DNA of 64,000 nucleotides from Lentibacillus cibarius (GTDB lineage Bacteria > Bacillota > Bacilli > Bacillales > Amphibacillaceae), in NCBI RefSeq assembly GCF_005887555.1, contig NZ_VCIA01000001.1:1488001-1552000 (forward strand). Reading direction: 5' to 3'. How positions within the stretch are numbered: the first letter of the stretch is position 1; the number at the start of each line of letters is the position of its first letter. Of this stretch, positions 7,794 through 14,884 are shown piece after piece. Under the pieces are notes generated by a model. That model had not been told where the DNA came from, searched no databases, and worked only from the letters and a program-made list of their open reading frames with translations. Made by a program: the position numbers and the translations under genes.

Positions 7794-8726
7794 ATGAAAA
7801 AATATCATGCAGTTTTAAAGGAATACTTTGAAAATAGTGGATTGTCATTAACCGAAATTGGAAATAAACTTAAAGAGAAAGGGGTTCAGGCAGACATATC
7901 TTATTTAAGTAGACTAAAAAACAATCGTACACCGCCTGCAAGCGAAGAAATAAATAATGCCATTTCTGAGATAACAGGAAATAATGCTGATTATTTAAAT
8001 TTCATTGCCGGTTACGAACGATCTCCCAGAATCATTCAACAGTATATTGAAAACGCAAATAAAATTGAAGAAGACTTAAACTTCTTAATAGAGATTAGCC
8101 TTATGGATGATGATAGTTTCTTGCTAGGAGATAATGAAATTACAGAGTTCTTTAAAAGTAGAGGTATAACAGATGGTTCAAGTAAAGAATATGTGGACTT
8201 TTCCGTAAACGAATTGGAGCTACATGAGAAGTCAACCTTGGTAAACCTTCTTAGAAAGAAATCTTCCATTATCAAACACACTGGTGAGCCTAAATTCACT
8301 CATAGCAATTTCTTTTCAATTGAAAAACTTTTAAAGGATGACAAAATTCCTCTTTTCAATGATATTTACGGTCATGGTTCTTACCAAAGTGAAGATTTTC
8401 TCGGATATATAAACGCAGAGGATTTCACTCTTAGTAACCCATCCGAATTTATTTCAGTGGTCATACAAGATGATAGCTTAGGGGCATATAACATTAAAAA
8501 GAACTCTAAAGCTGTTATATACCTAACCAATGAATTTAATCAAGAAGACATATTTTTAGTTAGCTATTTAAATAATCCAGCGAGACTTAGAAAAATTCAG
8601 ACTCAGGATAACTTACTTTTGTTAAGACCCTTGAACAGTGAAATGAAAATCGAGGTAGTAGAGAGGGAAAATGCTTTTATTATCGGTAGACTAAATGAAA
8701 TACAAACAACAGAATTGTTTTTATGA
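7794..8726 (+). CDS. CI-like repressor: XRE-type HTH plus S24-like domain
   Basis: This 310-residue protein begins with an XRE-type HTH (EYFENSGLSLTEIGNKL to YLSRLKNNRTPP, residues 9-45). Its C-terminal part resembles the LexA/CI S24 fold: VVIQDDSLGAYNIKKNSKAV has a candidate serine in the D-S-L position, and NPARLRKI offers the lysine. It is the only large rightward gene in the element core and diverges from the primase operon. Lysogeny-style repression with SOS-linked self-cleavage is inferred. AAAGGAG sits 6 bases before the ATG. Confidence 0.75.
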   Translation: MKKYHAVLKEYFENSGLSLTEIGNKLKEKGVQADISYLSRLKNNRTPPASEEINNAISEITGNNADYLNFIAGYERSPRIIQQYIENANKIEEDLNFLIEISLMDDDSFLLGDNEITEFFKSRGITDGSSKEYVDFSVNELELHEKSTLVNLLRKKSSIIKHTGEPKFTHSNFFSIEKLLKDDKIPLFNDIYGHGSYQSEDFLGYINAEDFTLSNPSEFISVVIQDDSLGAYNIKKNSKAVIYLTNEFNQEDIFLVSYLNNPARLRKIQTQDNLLLLRPLNSEMKIEVVERENAFIIGRLNEIQTTELFL

Positions 8727-8727
8727 A

Positions 8728-8753
8728 AAAGGATATCCCTCGTGGATACCTTT
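8728..8753 (+). terminator. Terminator of the repressor gene
   Basis: Just after the stop codon, AAAGGATATCC pairs with GGATACCTTT across a CTCGT loop and is followed by an AT-rich TATTATTA stretch. The position and stem fit an intrinsic terminator, although the T tract is short. Confidence 0.55.
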
Positions 8754-8775
8754 ATTATTACAGCTAAGTTCCACA

Positions 8776-9180
8776 CCGACGGCTACGACGGTTAATTTAA
8801 AATCTGAGATTACCGGCCCTGGTTACACAAATTATTGAAATCGCTATTTGACGCTTTTTTCACATGATCGTCAGTCTGTTCAAAGAGTACAAAAACCGGT
8901 TATCTACAAAATACTACATACACCATTATAAAAAGAGTCTCATAACCCGCTCAGCCCTAGTTTTACTCAATATATTCCCTTTTATAATAAAGTAAAATAT
9001 ATATGAAGCAGCGTAATGCTTATTAGTAAAAAATTTGAGGGGCTGCACAACTAATTCTTCTGCCATAAGGGCCTGTCGCGTAACCGTCGGGATCATCCCT
9101 TTACCGGGCTGTACAGGGGCTGCTAACACGCCTGTCCCTAATTTGACGACAGCTTCTACGGTTACGACGGCTGTTTTTTA
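8776..9180 (+). repeat. CGACGG-armed dispersed repeat, copy R1 (plus a stray arm)
   Basis: Most of the 8754-9423 gap is filled by one copy of an undescribed repeat. An isolated right arm (CGACGGCTACGACGG) lies at about 8778. The main copy runs from about 8895 (matching an AAAATAC...CCATTATAAAA start at 34890) to 9180. It contains a left arm GTCGCGTAACCGTCGGG (9075-9091), a middle block ending CACGCCTGTCCCTA, and a right arm ACGGTTACGACGGCTG (9158-9173). Downstream of 9180 up to the Spo0E-like promoter I see only a possible gene remnant. Confidence 0.6.
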
Positions 9181-9365
9181 CATTGTTATATAAGCAGTTC
9201 TGAACCAAACTATATTAGTTAATGGATTATGCCAATAATTGCAGCGTCTTCATTCATTTGGTAAGACCACGTTCTTGTAAAAAACTTAAACTAGCATCAA
9301 AAACTCGTCTTCCAACATAACTATAAAATATTCACTAAAAGTTCATTGATGCATACTAGAACAAC

Positions 9366-9385
9366 GGTGTTTACACCAGTATAAT
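9366..9385 (+). promoter_or_regulatory. Possible operator and -10 box of the Spo0E-like gene
   Basis: GGTGT-TT-ACACC (9366-9377) is a near-perfect palindrome immediately followed by TATAAT (9380-9385). That places a candidate operator over the promoter spacer. No convincing -35 box is present, so an activator may be needed. Confidence 0.4.
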
Positions 9386-9423
9386 AGGCTCAGAAAATGA
9401 TTGTTAGTATACAAGGAGCCTTT

Positions 9424-9630
9424 ATGAAACAAACAGATGAAATGAACCTACAAAATTTACGACAAGCGATTGAACAACAGAGACAGCTAATGCTGGAAAC
9501 TGCGAATGTCTATGGTATGGGGAATGATAAGACAATAAGAGTTAGCCGGGAATTGGATGAATTTATTCTTGAATACCAAAAGGCCACCACAGCTAAAGGT
9601 GAGACCAACGATGTAAAATGGAATGATTAA
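9424..9630 (+). CDS. Spo0E family aspartyl-phosphate phosphatase
   Basis: The start at 9424 (MKQTDEMNLQNL) is preferred over an ATG nine codons upstream because AAGGAG precedes it. The 68-residue protein is predicted to be two helices and has the family signature SRELDEFILEY (S-x-x-L-D). In Bacillus, Spo0E-like proteins dephosphorylate Spo0A~P and so delay sporulation and related developmental states. The gene stands alone between copies R1 and R2 of the dispersed repeat. Which response regulator it acts on cannot be told from the sequence. Confidence 0.75.
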   Translation: MKQTDEMNLQNLRQAIEQQRQLMLETANVYGMGNDKTIRVSRELDEFILEYQKATTAKGETNDVKWND

Positions 9631-9829
9631 TAATGATGCAGGGAATAGAGAGGACTTAATGATAATAAGGAATTTTGCCCTTACTGTTGAGTGGACAACT
9701 ACAGAGAGAGAACCGATACCGGAGGGAATGCTACATAACTGTGGTGCAGCCCATTTCACATGAAAAATCAGTATATCAAGTATGGAGGATGAACGTATTG
9801 TAAAATGACAAGGCCCTGAATATATCTGT

Positions 9830-10105
9830 AGGCCTGGTCCTCAGTCCTATTGTGCAGAAACTATCCCTTCTTATTGACAGCCTAAAGTATTATATCTGAA
9901 ACAAGTATCATCATGTTTATTAGCATAAAAATTAAGGGACTGCTCAACTTTTCTTCCGATAAGCAGATTATAAATGACAAGGTTATGCTGATAACAGGAG
10001 ACATTACATAGCCGTCGGGACTACCATTTCACAGGATCTGCCCACACGCCGTTTCCCTTAATAAGACAGCGGCTACGACGGTTATGACGGCTGATTATAA
10101 CCCTT
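9830..10105 (+). repeat. CGACGG-armed dispersed repeat, copy R2
   Basis: Shared blocks in order are a CCT-rich start with ATTGTGCAGAAACTATCCC, ATCATGTTTATTAGCATAAA, GGGACTGCTCAAC, a shortened left arm (GCCGTCGGGA, 10011-10020), CACACGCC, and a right arm GGCTACGACGGTTATGACGG (10071-10090). The orientation matches R1. The 9631-9830 stretch before it holds no supportable gene. Confidence 0.6.
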
Positions 10106-10189
10106 TTAATATAGAACATTATAACTTTAGTAATTCCTCAGAAATTGTATGAGTAGTGAGGGTGCCAATAGAAAGGATGAGAACTCCTT

Positions 10190-10505
10190 CCGTGCAGCCT
10201 GTTACTCCCTGCATGGTTCCCAGCCCCAGTCTTTTGTGCTGAAGAACCCCCCTTCCTTGTATGATAAACAAAAATTTTCTAATAAGTATATATCATAATA
10301 TTTATATAAAAATTGAAGGACTGCCAAACTAGTCCTTTAGATGTTAATTATACTTAATGCGATTAGTAGCCACGATATATTAAAGGCCATATACAACCGT
10401 CGTAACCGTCGGGCCGTTGTTTCACCGGACTATGAAGGGCTGATCATGCGGCCTGTACCATGGTTTAACGACTATATTGGTTACGACGGTTATTTAGGAC
10501 CGTCT
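10190..10505 (+). repeat. CGACGG-armed dispersed repeat, copy R3
   Basis: This copy has CCTGCATGGTTCCCAGCCCC, TTGTGCTGAAG, an AT-rich block, GGACTGCCAAAC and a perfect left arm CCGTCGTAACCGTCGGG (10397-10413). It ends with TTCACCGG and a right arm GGTTACGACGG (10479-10489). The arms are complementary across about 70 bases. It follows R2 by less than 100 bases, in the same orientation. Confidence 0.6.
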
Positions 10506-10969
10506 CTATTTAATTGAGTTGGGAAATCACTAGAGGACCCTTCTTAACGTGGCAGTCAGTCGGTTTTGCATGACTTCCTTAAAAGGAATACTTCAAATAG
10601 GTTACGGAATCATGATGTTACTATCATAACCGTCAGGATCTCGTTTATATGGCTGTTAGCAGTATTGATGGACTGTATCAGGTCTTCAATACAGTCCTTC
10701 CTTCTCCAATTATCATATCTCCTGGACTCAGGGTTGATCGTAGGACTTTTAATAATGGCAGTTGTGTACTATTAGGGTACCGAATTATGTACCTTTATTA
10801 TTCTGCCATAAACATCAATCCGTTGTTTTATAAGTGCTTTCACTTTTTCAGTGATTGGTTTAAAATTTGTATAAACATCTTAAATAATGATGCTGTAAAA
10901 GGGACTATGTACTTATCCAGGCATCTGATTCATTATCCTTATACTCAAAAATAGCGGAGGGAAAAGAGA
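10506..10969. other. Intergenic stretch with a decayed repeat arm
   Basis: No gene is supported here. Around 10626 the sequence ATAACCGTCAGGATC resembles the left arm of the dispersed repeat but lacks a clear partner, so this may be a decayed further copy. The last 30 bases carry the ribosome site of the zinc-ribbon gene. Confidence 0.35.
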
Positions 10970-11170
10970 GTGGGAAAATTAAATGATAACAGAGTGTTCT
11001 GCCCTCACTGCGGCGCTGATTTACAAGGGGATCCTATTCCGGAAGAGATACAGCATCATTACGGTGCAACTCATTCTTCCAGAAAAATTGGCATTTCCAG
11101 CATGAAAGAGGATTGTGTCATCAAATGGCAATGCCCGGATTGCAAAGGGCAGTGGAAGCGAAAGTTATAA
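10970..11170 (+). CDS. Small zinc-ribbon protein
   Basis: A GTG start with CGGAGGG upstream opens a 66-residue protein with two CPxC knuckles: CPHCGADL near residue 11 and CPDCKGQW near residue 55. Such paired knuckles bind one zinc ion. Between them is a short region with several histidines (IQHHYGATHSS). Similar small rubredoxin-like or zinc-ribbon proteins are widespread and mostly uncharacterised. It stands alone between the repeats and the toxin operon. Confidence 0.6.
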   Translation: MGKLNDNRVFCPHCGADLQGDPIPEEIQHHYGATHSSRKIGISSMKEDCVIKWQCPDCKGQWKRKL

Positions 11171-11468
11171 AAAAACAGCTTCATTTATCACATAAAAAGA
11201 AAAGCCCTACAGACAGTTTTTTCTCCATAGGACTTCCTTCCTGTCAAGAACTTTTGTTCGACAAAAACCGGGAAGTGACAGGCACCGGACCCTCATTTAA
11301 ATTTCCTTTTTATGTTGAAGAAAAATTACGGGATAATGTGCATGCCCTTGCTCAGCAACTTAATCTTCCTACTGCCTATAGGATTTATATAAAACAAAGC
11401 CTCCACAGTGAAGGTTGTTGTATTACATTTAAAAATATGGATAATTTTCTAAATTAAGAGTATCATAT
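11171..11468. other. Intergenic stretch, possible gene fragment
   Basis: Between the convergent zinc-ribbon and SecB-like genes a rightward frame (about 11300-11457) reads plausibly (VEEKLRDNVHALAQQLN) but has no start or ribosome site. Before it lies GTGACAGGCACCGGACCC, a dispersed motif type seen in many Bacillaceae genomes. I consider the frame a remnant at best. Confidence 0.3.
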
Positions 11469-11500
11469 AAAAGTGAACCCTCAAAAATCAGGGTCCACTT
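11469..11500 (-). terminator. Terminator of the toxin-antitoxin-chaperone operon
   Basis: Read leftward, AAGTGGACCCTGA pairs with the complementary TTGAGGGTTCACTT and is followed by TTTATAT. It begins at the stop codon of the SecB-like gene, which supports a single three-gene transcript. Confidence 0.65.
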
Positions 11501-11936
11501 ATTCATTATCATACTCTTCAGTTATAAAATCTTGTTTTTCTGCCATTGCACCTACATTAATTGGCGGTAATATGATTGGTAAATCGCCGCCTTTTGAACT
11601 TACATCAGATACTAATGATCTCATATATGGGTAAAGGATTGCTAAGGAATTTTTCTTATACAAATGATCAACAAATTCCTCATTAGTATCATCAATATTT
11701 CCTATACTAAATACACCCAAAATTGTGGCTTTTAAATAAAAAGAGTTTTCTTCAAAACTTTTATCTCCTAACTCAATTGAAAAAAAGAGAGCAGCCTCTG
11801 TTCTTTCCTTATCACCATATTTAATATTCAACTTAAAATCAGGGGAAACATTTTCTGACTCTAGATCTATATAAGGATTGTGATAATAAATTGATTCTAT
11901 TACATCGTAATCATCAAATGATAAAATTGATTCCAT
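11499..11936 (-). CDS. SecB-like chaperone (third gene of a toxin-antitoxin-chaperone operon)
   Basis: The start at 11936 (MESILSFDDY) is chosen because it lies one base after the antitoxin stop (TAA-T-ATG) with ACGAGG upstream; a longer frame runs into the antitoxin gene. The 145-residue product carries the SecB-type C-terminal block NSLAILYPYMRSLVSDVSSK followed by GGDLPIILPPIN. The preceding strands (FKLNIKYGDKERTEAALFFS, FYLKATILGVFSI) fit the SecB beta-sheet. Gram-positive bacteria generally lack a housekeeping SecB, and solitary SecB-like proteins are known partners of chaperone-addicted antitoxins. It should hold the antitoxin folded and active. Confidence 0.8.
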   Translation of the reverse strand: MESILSFDDYDVIESIYYHNPYIDLESENVSPDFKLNIKYGDKERTEAALFFSIELGDKSFEENSFYLKATILGVFSIGNIDDTNEEFVDHLYKKNSLAILYPYMRSLVSDVSSKGGDLPIILPPINVGAMAEKQDFITEEYDNE

Positions 11937-11937
11937 A

Positions 11938-12222
11938 TTATGCAACCTCGTCTTTTTTTTCGTCAAAATTAAAATCAAAGTCTTTTGTAAGGTTTTTGTA
12001 TCTAAGCTTACCACTTGTTTTTTTTATTTCTACATCCATACTTATTAATTCCTGTATTGGTATTTCCTCAGCACTAAAATCTTCAAATAGGTGTGCATAC
12101 AAACCATCCACATCAAACTTTTCGCCTTTAATATAAAACCCAGGAGTTTCGCTTTTTTTGACAGAAAGGCCATATTTTTTTGCAGTTTCTAATACCCGTT
12201 CTTCGGTTAATTTAATATCCAT
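11938..12222 (-). CDS. Putative antitoxin of the ART toxin, chaperone-dependent
   Basis: This 94-residue acidic protein begins MDIKLTEERVLETAKKYGLS and ends NFDEKKDEVA. It starts 21 bases after the toxin stop and ends one base before the chaperone start. A small unrecognised ORF between an ADP-ribosyltransferase-like gene and a SecB-like gene is what CmdA-type antitoxins look like. Its last 30 residues (TSGKLRYKNLTKDFDFNF) may be the chaperone-addiction segment. No DNA-binding motif is evident. Function is inferred from context only. Confidence 0.6.
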   Translation of the reverse strand: MDIKLTEERVLETAKKYGLSVKKSETPGFYIKGEKFDVDGLYAHLFEDFSAEEIPIQELISMDVEIKKTSGKLRYKNLTKDFDFNFDEKKDEVA

Positions 12223-12243
12223 TTCTAATCACACTCTTTCTAT

Positions 12244-12837
12244 TCACTTAAAGTTAACTTCTCTTCTCTTGCGTTTTTTAAAAGGCTTTTTTTTAGACTC
12301 AAATATTTCAATTGTGTCTCTACTAATAATTGACGAATCTCTTACACATACTTGTGCACTTTGCATGCTAATACCCATTCTTCCCATTTCAGGCGTATTT
12401 AAAACAAACTGTGGCTGCGTAGAAATATAAAAATTTTTTTGTATTGCTTTTATATTGTCTGGAAGCAAATCCATTATAAAACACCTTAATTTAGTATTCC
12501 CTACTTGATCGTCCGAATATGACTCAATGCTATACTCGCTACCAAGTTTATTTATTAATTTCTTTAAAGTAAAAATTCCACTTCTACTATTTAAATTCAA
12601 AAAAGACGATGAATTAACCACTATTTTTGTGAATAAAACCGTTGCTGTATCGCCCTGTTTTGTTTGATTCATAGCCCAACTCATAGCTTGCTCAGGATCT
12701 TCACTAAAGAAGTATATCCCTTGACCCAGCCAATGATCAGATCGTTTTGAATATGTATATGTTTTTTCTTGCTCAATTGCTACTGCTACTTTATTATCTG
12801 TACCATGAAAACCATTTATGACAACATCATAATCCAT
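12244..12837 (-). CDS. ADP-ribosyltransferase-like toxin, CmdT-like
   Basis: The 197-residue protein shows an ART pattern. GFHGT near residues 9-13 supplies a histidine (H11) as in H-Y-x transferases. WLGQGIYFFSEDPEQAMSWA (residues 36-55) has Y42 and the usual A-x-x-W-A helix. A late strand AQVCVRD (161-167) could give the third position as Q162 instead of glutamate. The C-terminus is strongly basic (KKKPFKKRKRRE), which would suit a nucleic-acid target. AAAGGAAG precedes the ATG. In E. coli CmdT, an ART with the same gene partners, the target is mRNA; that target here is an inference. Confidence 0.7.
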   Translation of the reverse strand: MDYDVVINGFHGTDNKVAVAIEQEKTYTYSKRSDHWLGQGIYFFSEDPEQAMSWAMNQTKQGDTATVLFTKIVVNSSSFLNLNSRSGIFTLKKLINKLGSEYSIESYSDDQVGNTKLRCFIMDLLPDNIKAIQKNFYISTQPQFVLNTPEMGRMGISMQSAQVCVRDSSIISRDTIEIFESKKKPFKKRKRREVNFK

Positions 12838-12860
12838 ATAATCTTCCTTTAATTATGTGT

Positions 12861-12892
12861 ATTATAAAAGTCGCAAAATTAGAACTAATTTT
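12861..12892 (-). promoter_or_regulatory. Promoter and palindromic operator of the toxin operon
   Basis: Leftward, TTAGTT (12888-12883) and a perfect TATAAT (12866-12861) lie 16 bases apart, 24 bases before the toxin start. An 18-bp palindrome AAAATTAG-AA-CTAATTTT (12875-12892) covers the -35 box. Autorepression by the antitoxin or its complex with the toxin is a natural reading. Confidence 0.5.
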
Positions 12893-13149
12893 AAATACAA
12901 CAATCCTACGATGATACTGAGTAAGTTAAATAATAACATAAAATATTGTAAGTATGTGCCAAACTGTTATATTTGTTATTAAATTGTAATATTCTTTTAA
13001 CAAGAATGTGATTGACTAATACAATAATTTTAATTCCTATTCGAACTAACTAAACTCCTAGACAAGTTTTGCACGTAATGCGTCTTGCGAGTATTTCCAA
13101 TTACGGTTGTCTAAATTACGGGAATCCTGCCTTTGTATGCATTATTTTT

Positions 13150-13360
13150 TCATAAGGAGGTAATGCAAAATCGGAATACCGGGTAACCATTTACCAATAT
13201 AGGCTTGGCAACACCACCTGGATAAAGTGAGAGCAACTTACGAACCTCAGCATCTACGTCTTTATTTTTTTCATTTTCGAATACGCCCCAGCGATACACA
13301 AGTCTCTTTCAGTGTATCAAGATCCCTAATTAGTCTTTCTAAACCTTCTTGTATTCCCAC
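13150..13360 (-). pseudogene. Frameshifted small element gene
   Basis: A GTG at 13360, with GGAGGG upstream, opens MGIQEGLERLIRDLDTLKET and stops early. A second frame continues plausibly (GVFENEKNKDVDAEVRKLL, SLYPGGVAKPILVNGYPVF) to a TGA at 13150. The two overlap near 13280, so one indel would restore about 69 codons. The family is not recognised. Its start lies 27 bp below a copy of the 63-bp GTCAGAC repeat, as the RusA-like gene does. Confidence 0.4.
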
Positions 13361-13386
13361 ATTCAAATCCCTCCAAAATATTATTT

Positions 13387-13449
13387 GTCAGACGTGGTTT
13401 TGCTATTTGAGAACTATCACAGCAGCGTTTTCCAAATCAAACGTCTGAC
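13387..13449. repeat. Fourth copy of the 63-bp GTCAGAC-box repeat
   Basis: GTCAGAC (13387) and GTCTGAC (13443) again start 56 bp apart. The interior matches the copy at 2388-2450 in many positions, for example GTCAGACGTG at the left and CACAGCAG in the middle. This is about 11 kb from the other three copies and close to the right end of the accessory region. Confidence 0.6.
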
Positions 13450-13452
13450 AAA

Positions 13453-13722
13453 TTATTTACTATCATAATTTGAATTATTGAACGTCAGTATTATAATATG
13501 AAAAATTGTCATGGAATTGGATTTTAGGTAACACCAATTCAAAATTTCACTATCCGTTTGTTTATATAATCGTTCATCAACTGTTAAATTTTTATCAGAA
13601 AGGTTCTTCTGTGCACTTTCATCTGAATTCAAAACAACATTATAAAATATGAAGCCACCCACTATTAAAAATGCTATCATTCCAATTAGTATTAAGCTGA
13701 AAATTTTCTTCTTACCCTACAT
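13453..13722 (-). pseudogene. Small anchored protein with a stop at codon 2
   Basis: GGAGG lies 5 bases before an ATG at 13722, but the next codon is TAG. The frame then reads GKKKIFSLILIGMIAFLIVG, a typical lysine-start membrane anchor, and goes on for 66 more residues. The internal ATG (13680) has no good ribosome site. The C-terminal part is unlike a folded domain. The gene appears inactivated unless the TAG is suppressed or is a sequencing error. Confidence 0.45.
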
Positions 13723-13800
13723 GATATCCTCCTATTTTATTGTCCCTTTCTCAGTTTTCACATCACTGTCTTACTTTACTAGCAATGGAAAATCGTCTGT

Positions 13801-14829
13801 TCATTTCACCTGATAATAATCCACATACCAATCAGCAAACTTTTGCAACCCGTCTTCAATGGATGTTTCCGGTTTAAATCCTACCTCGTTATAAAGCAGA
13901 TCTGTTGAAGCATACGTTGCTGGTACATCACCAGGTTTAATAGGCTCATAGACTTTATTAAACTCCACTTCACGACCTAATGCATTGCTCAACGCTTTTT
14001 CCAGGGCGCCAATGAACGTCATAAGCCTCTCCGGGCTGTTGTTGCCGATGTTAAAGACACGGTGCGGTGCTCCCTCTGCCTCCTCAGGCGGATTGCCCAA
14101 TAGTCGTTGCATCCCATTAACGATATCGTCAATATATGTAAAGTCACGATACAAATCATTATCAAAATCGCCATTGTTAAAGACCTTAATCGGCTCCCCT
14201 GCAAAATACTTATCCGTGAAACCGAAGTAAGCCATATCCGGACGTCCCATTGGTCCGAAAACCGTAAAGAAACGAAGACCTGTTGCCGGGATGCTATAAA
14301 GGTGGCTGTACGTATGCGCCATTAATTCATTAGACTTCTTCGTTGATGCATACAGCGACACTGGATTGTCAACAAAATCCGATTCTTCAAATGGCACTTT
14401 TTTATTCGCCCCATACACCGAACTAGATGACGCATAGACCAGATGATCGACCGGAAAGTGTCTGCAGGCTTCTAGGATATTGTAGAAACCAATGAGATTG
14501 CTCTGGATATAGACGTCCGGGTTCTCAATCGAATAACGTACACCAGCCTGTGCAGCCATGTTCACGACAATATCAGGTTTATGTCCTTCAAACGTCTCCA
14601 TTAGTTTGGATTTATCTGCAATATCCCCTTTAATAAAGGTGAATGTCTCATAGGGCTGCAGCTGATCCAGCCGTGTTTGTTTCAAATTAACGTCATAATA
14701 ATCATTCAGGTTATCAATGCCAATGACCTTGCAGCCTTGATCCAACAGTTTCTTGGAAAAATAGAATCCTATGAAGCCAGCAGCTCCGGTAACTAGGTAG
14801 GTTTTTGCGTTTGGTGAGTGGGAAGTCAT
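13801..14829 (-). CDS. UDP-glucuronate 4-epimerase (NAD-dependent epimerase)
   Basis: The 342-residue SDR protein has the NAD-binding GAAGFIG near residue 15 and the catalytic YASTK with an upstream SSSSVYG. Blocks such as NLNDYYDVNLKQTRL and AAQAGVRYSIENPD are typical of CapI/LpsL-type UDP-glucuronate epimerases, which interconvert UDP-GlcA and UDP-GalA. Ugd at 26570-27901 would supply UDP-GlcA. It is the last gene of the leftward polysaccharide cluster. UDP-glucose 4-epimerase is less likely given these blocks. Confidence 0.8.
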   Translation of the reverse strand: MTSHSPNAKTYLVTGAAGFIGFYFSKKLLDQGCKVIGIDNLNDYYDVNLKQTRLDQLQPYETFTFIKGDIADKSKLMETFEGHKPDIVVNMAAQAGVRYSIENPDVYIQSNLIGFYNILEACRHFPVDHLVYASSSSVYGANKKVPFEESDFVDNPVSLYASTKKSNELMAHTYSHLYSIPATGLRFFTVFGPMGRPDMAYFGFTDKYFAGEPIKVFNNGDFDNDLYRDFTYIDDIVNGMQRLLGNPPEEAEGAPHRVFNIGNNSPERLMTFIGALEKALSNALGREVEFNKVYEPIKPGDVPATYASTDLLYNEVGFKPETSIEDGLQKFADWYVDYYQVK

Positions 14830-14884
14830 ATCATTATCTCCTTTCTGTTATAGATTGAATAAACCGGTAGCATATAACACTTAA

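Noticed and set aside
9240..9340. Leftward fragment reading SYVGRRVFDASLSFLQERGL
   Set aside because: It may be the end of a lost regulator gene, but about 20 residues without a start are too little to annotate.
9659..9763. 34-codon ORF (MIIRNFALTVEWTTTEREP) after the Spo0E-like gene
   Set aside because: The ribosome site is weak, there is no recognisable family, and the frame sits among decayed repeat DNA.
11113..11457. Rightward frame overlapping the end of the zinc-ribbon gene
   Set aside because: Its first part is an out-of-frame reading of the zinc-ribbon gene. Only the last 50 codons look protein-like, and these lack a start.
13059..13149. Possible coding remnant around MRLASISNYGCLNYGNPA
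   Set aside because: A short open stretch without ribosome site or recognisable family.
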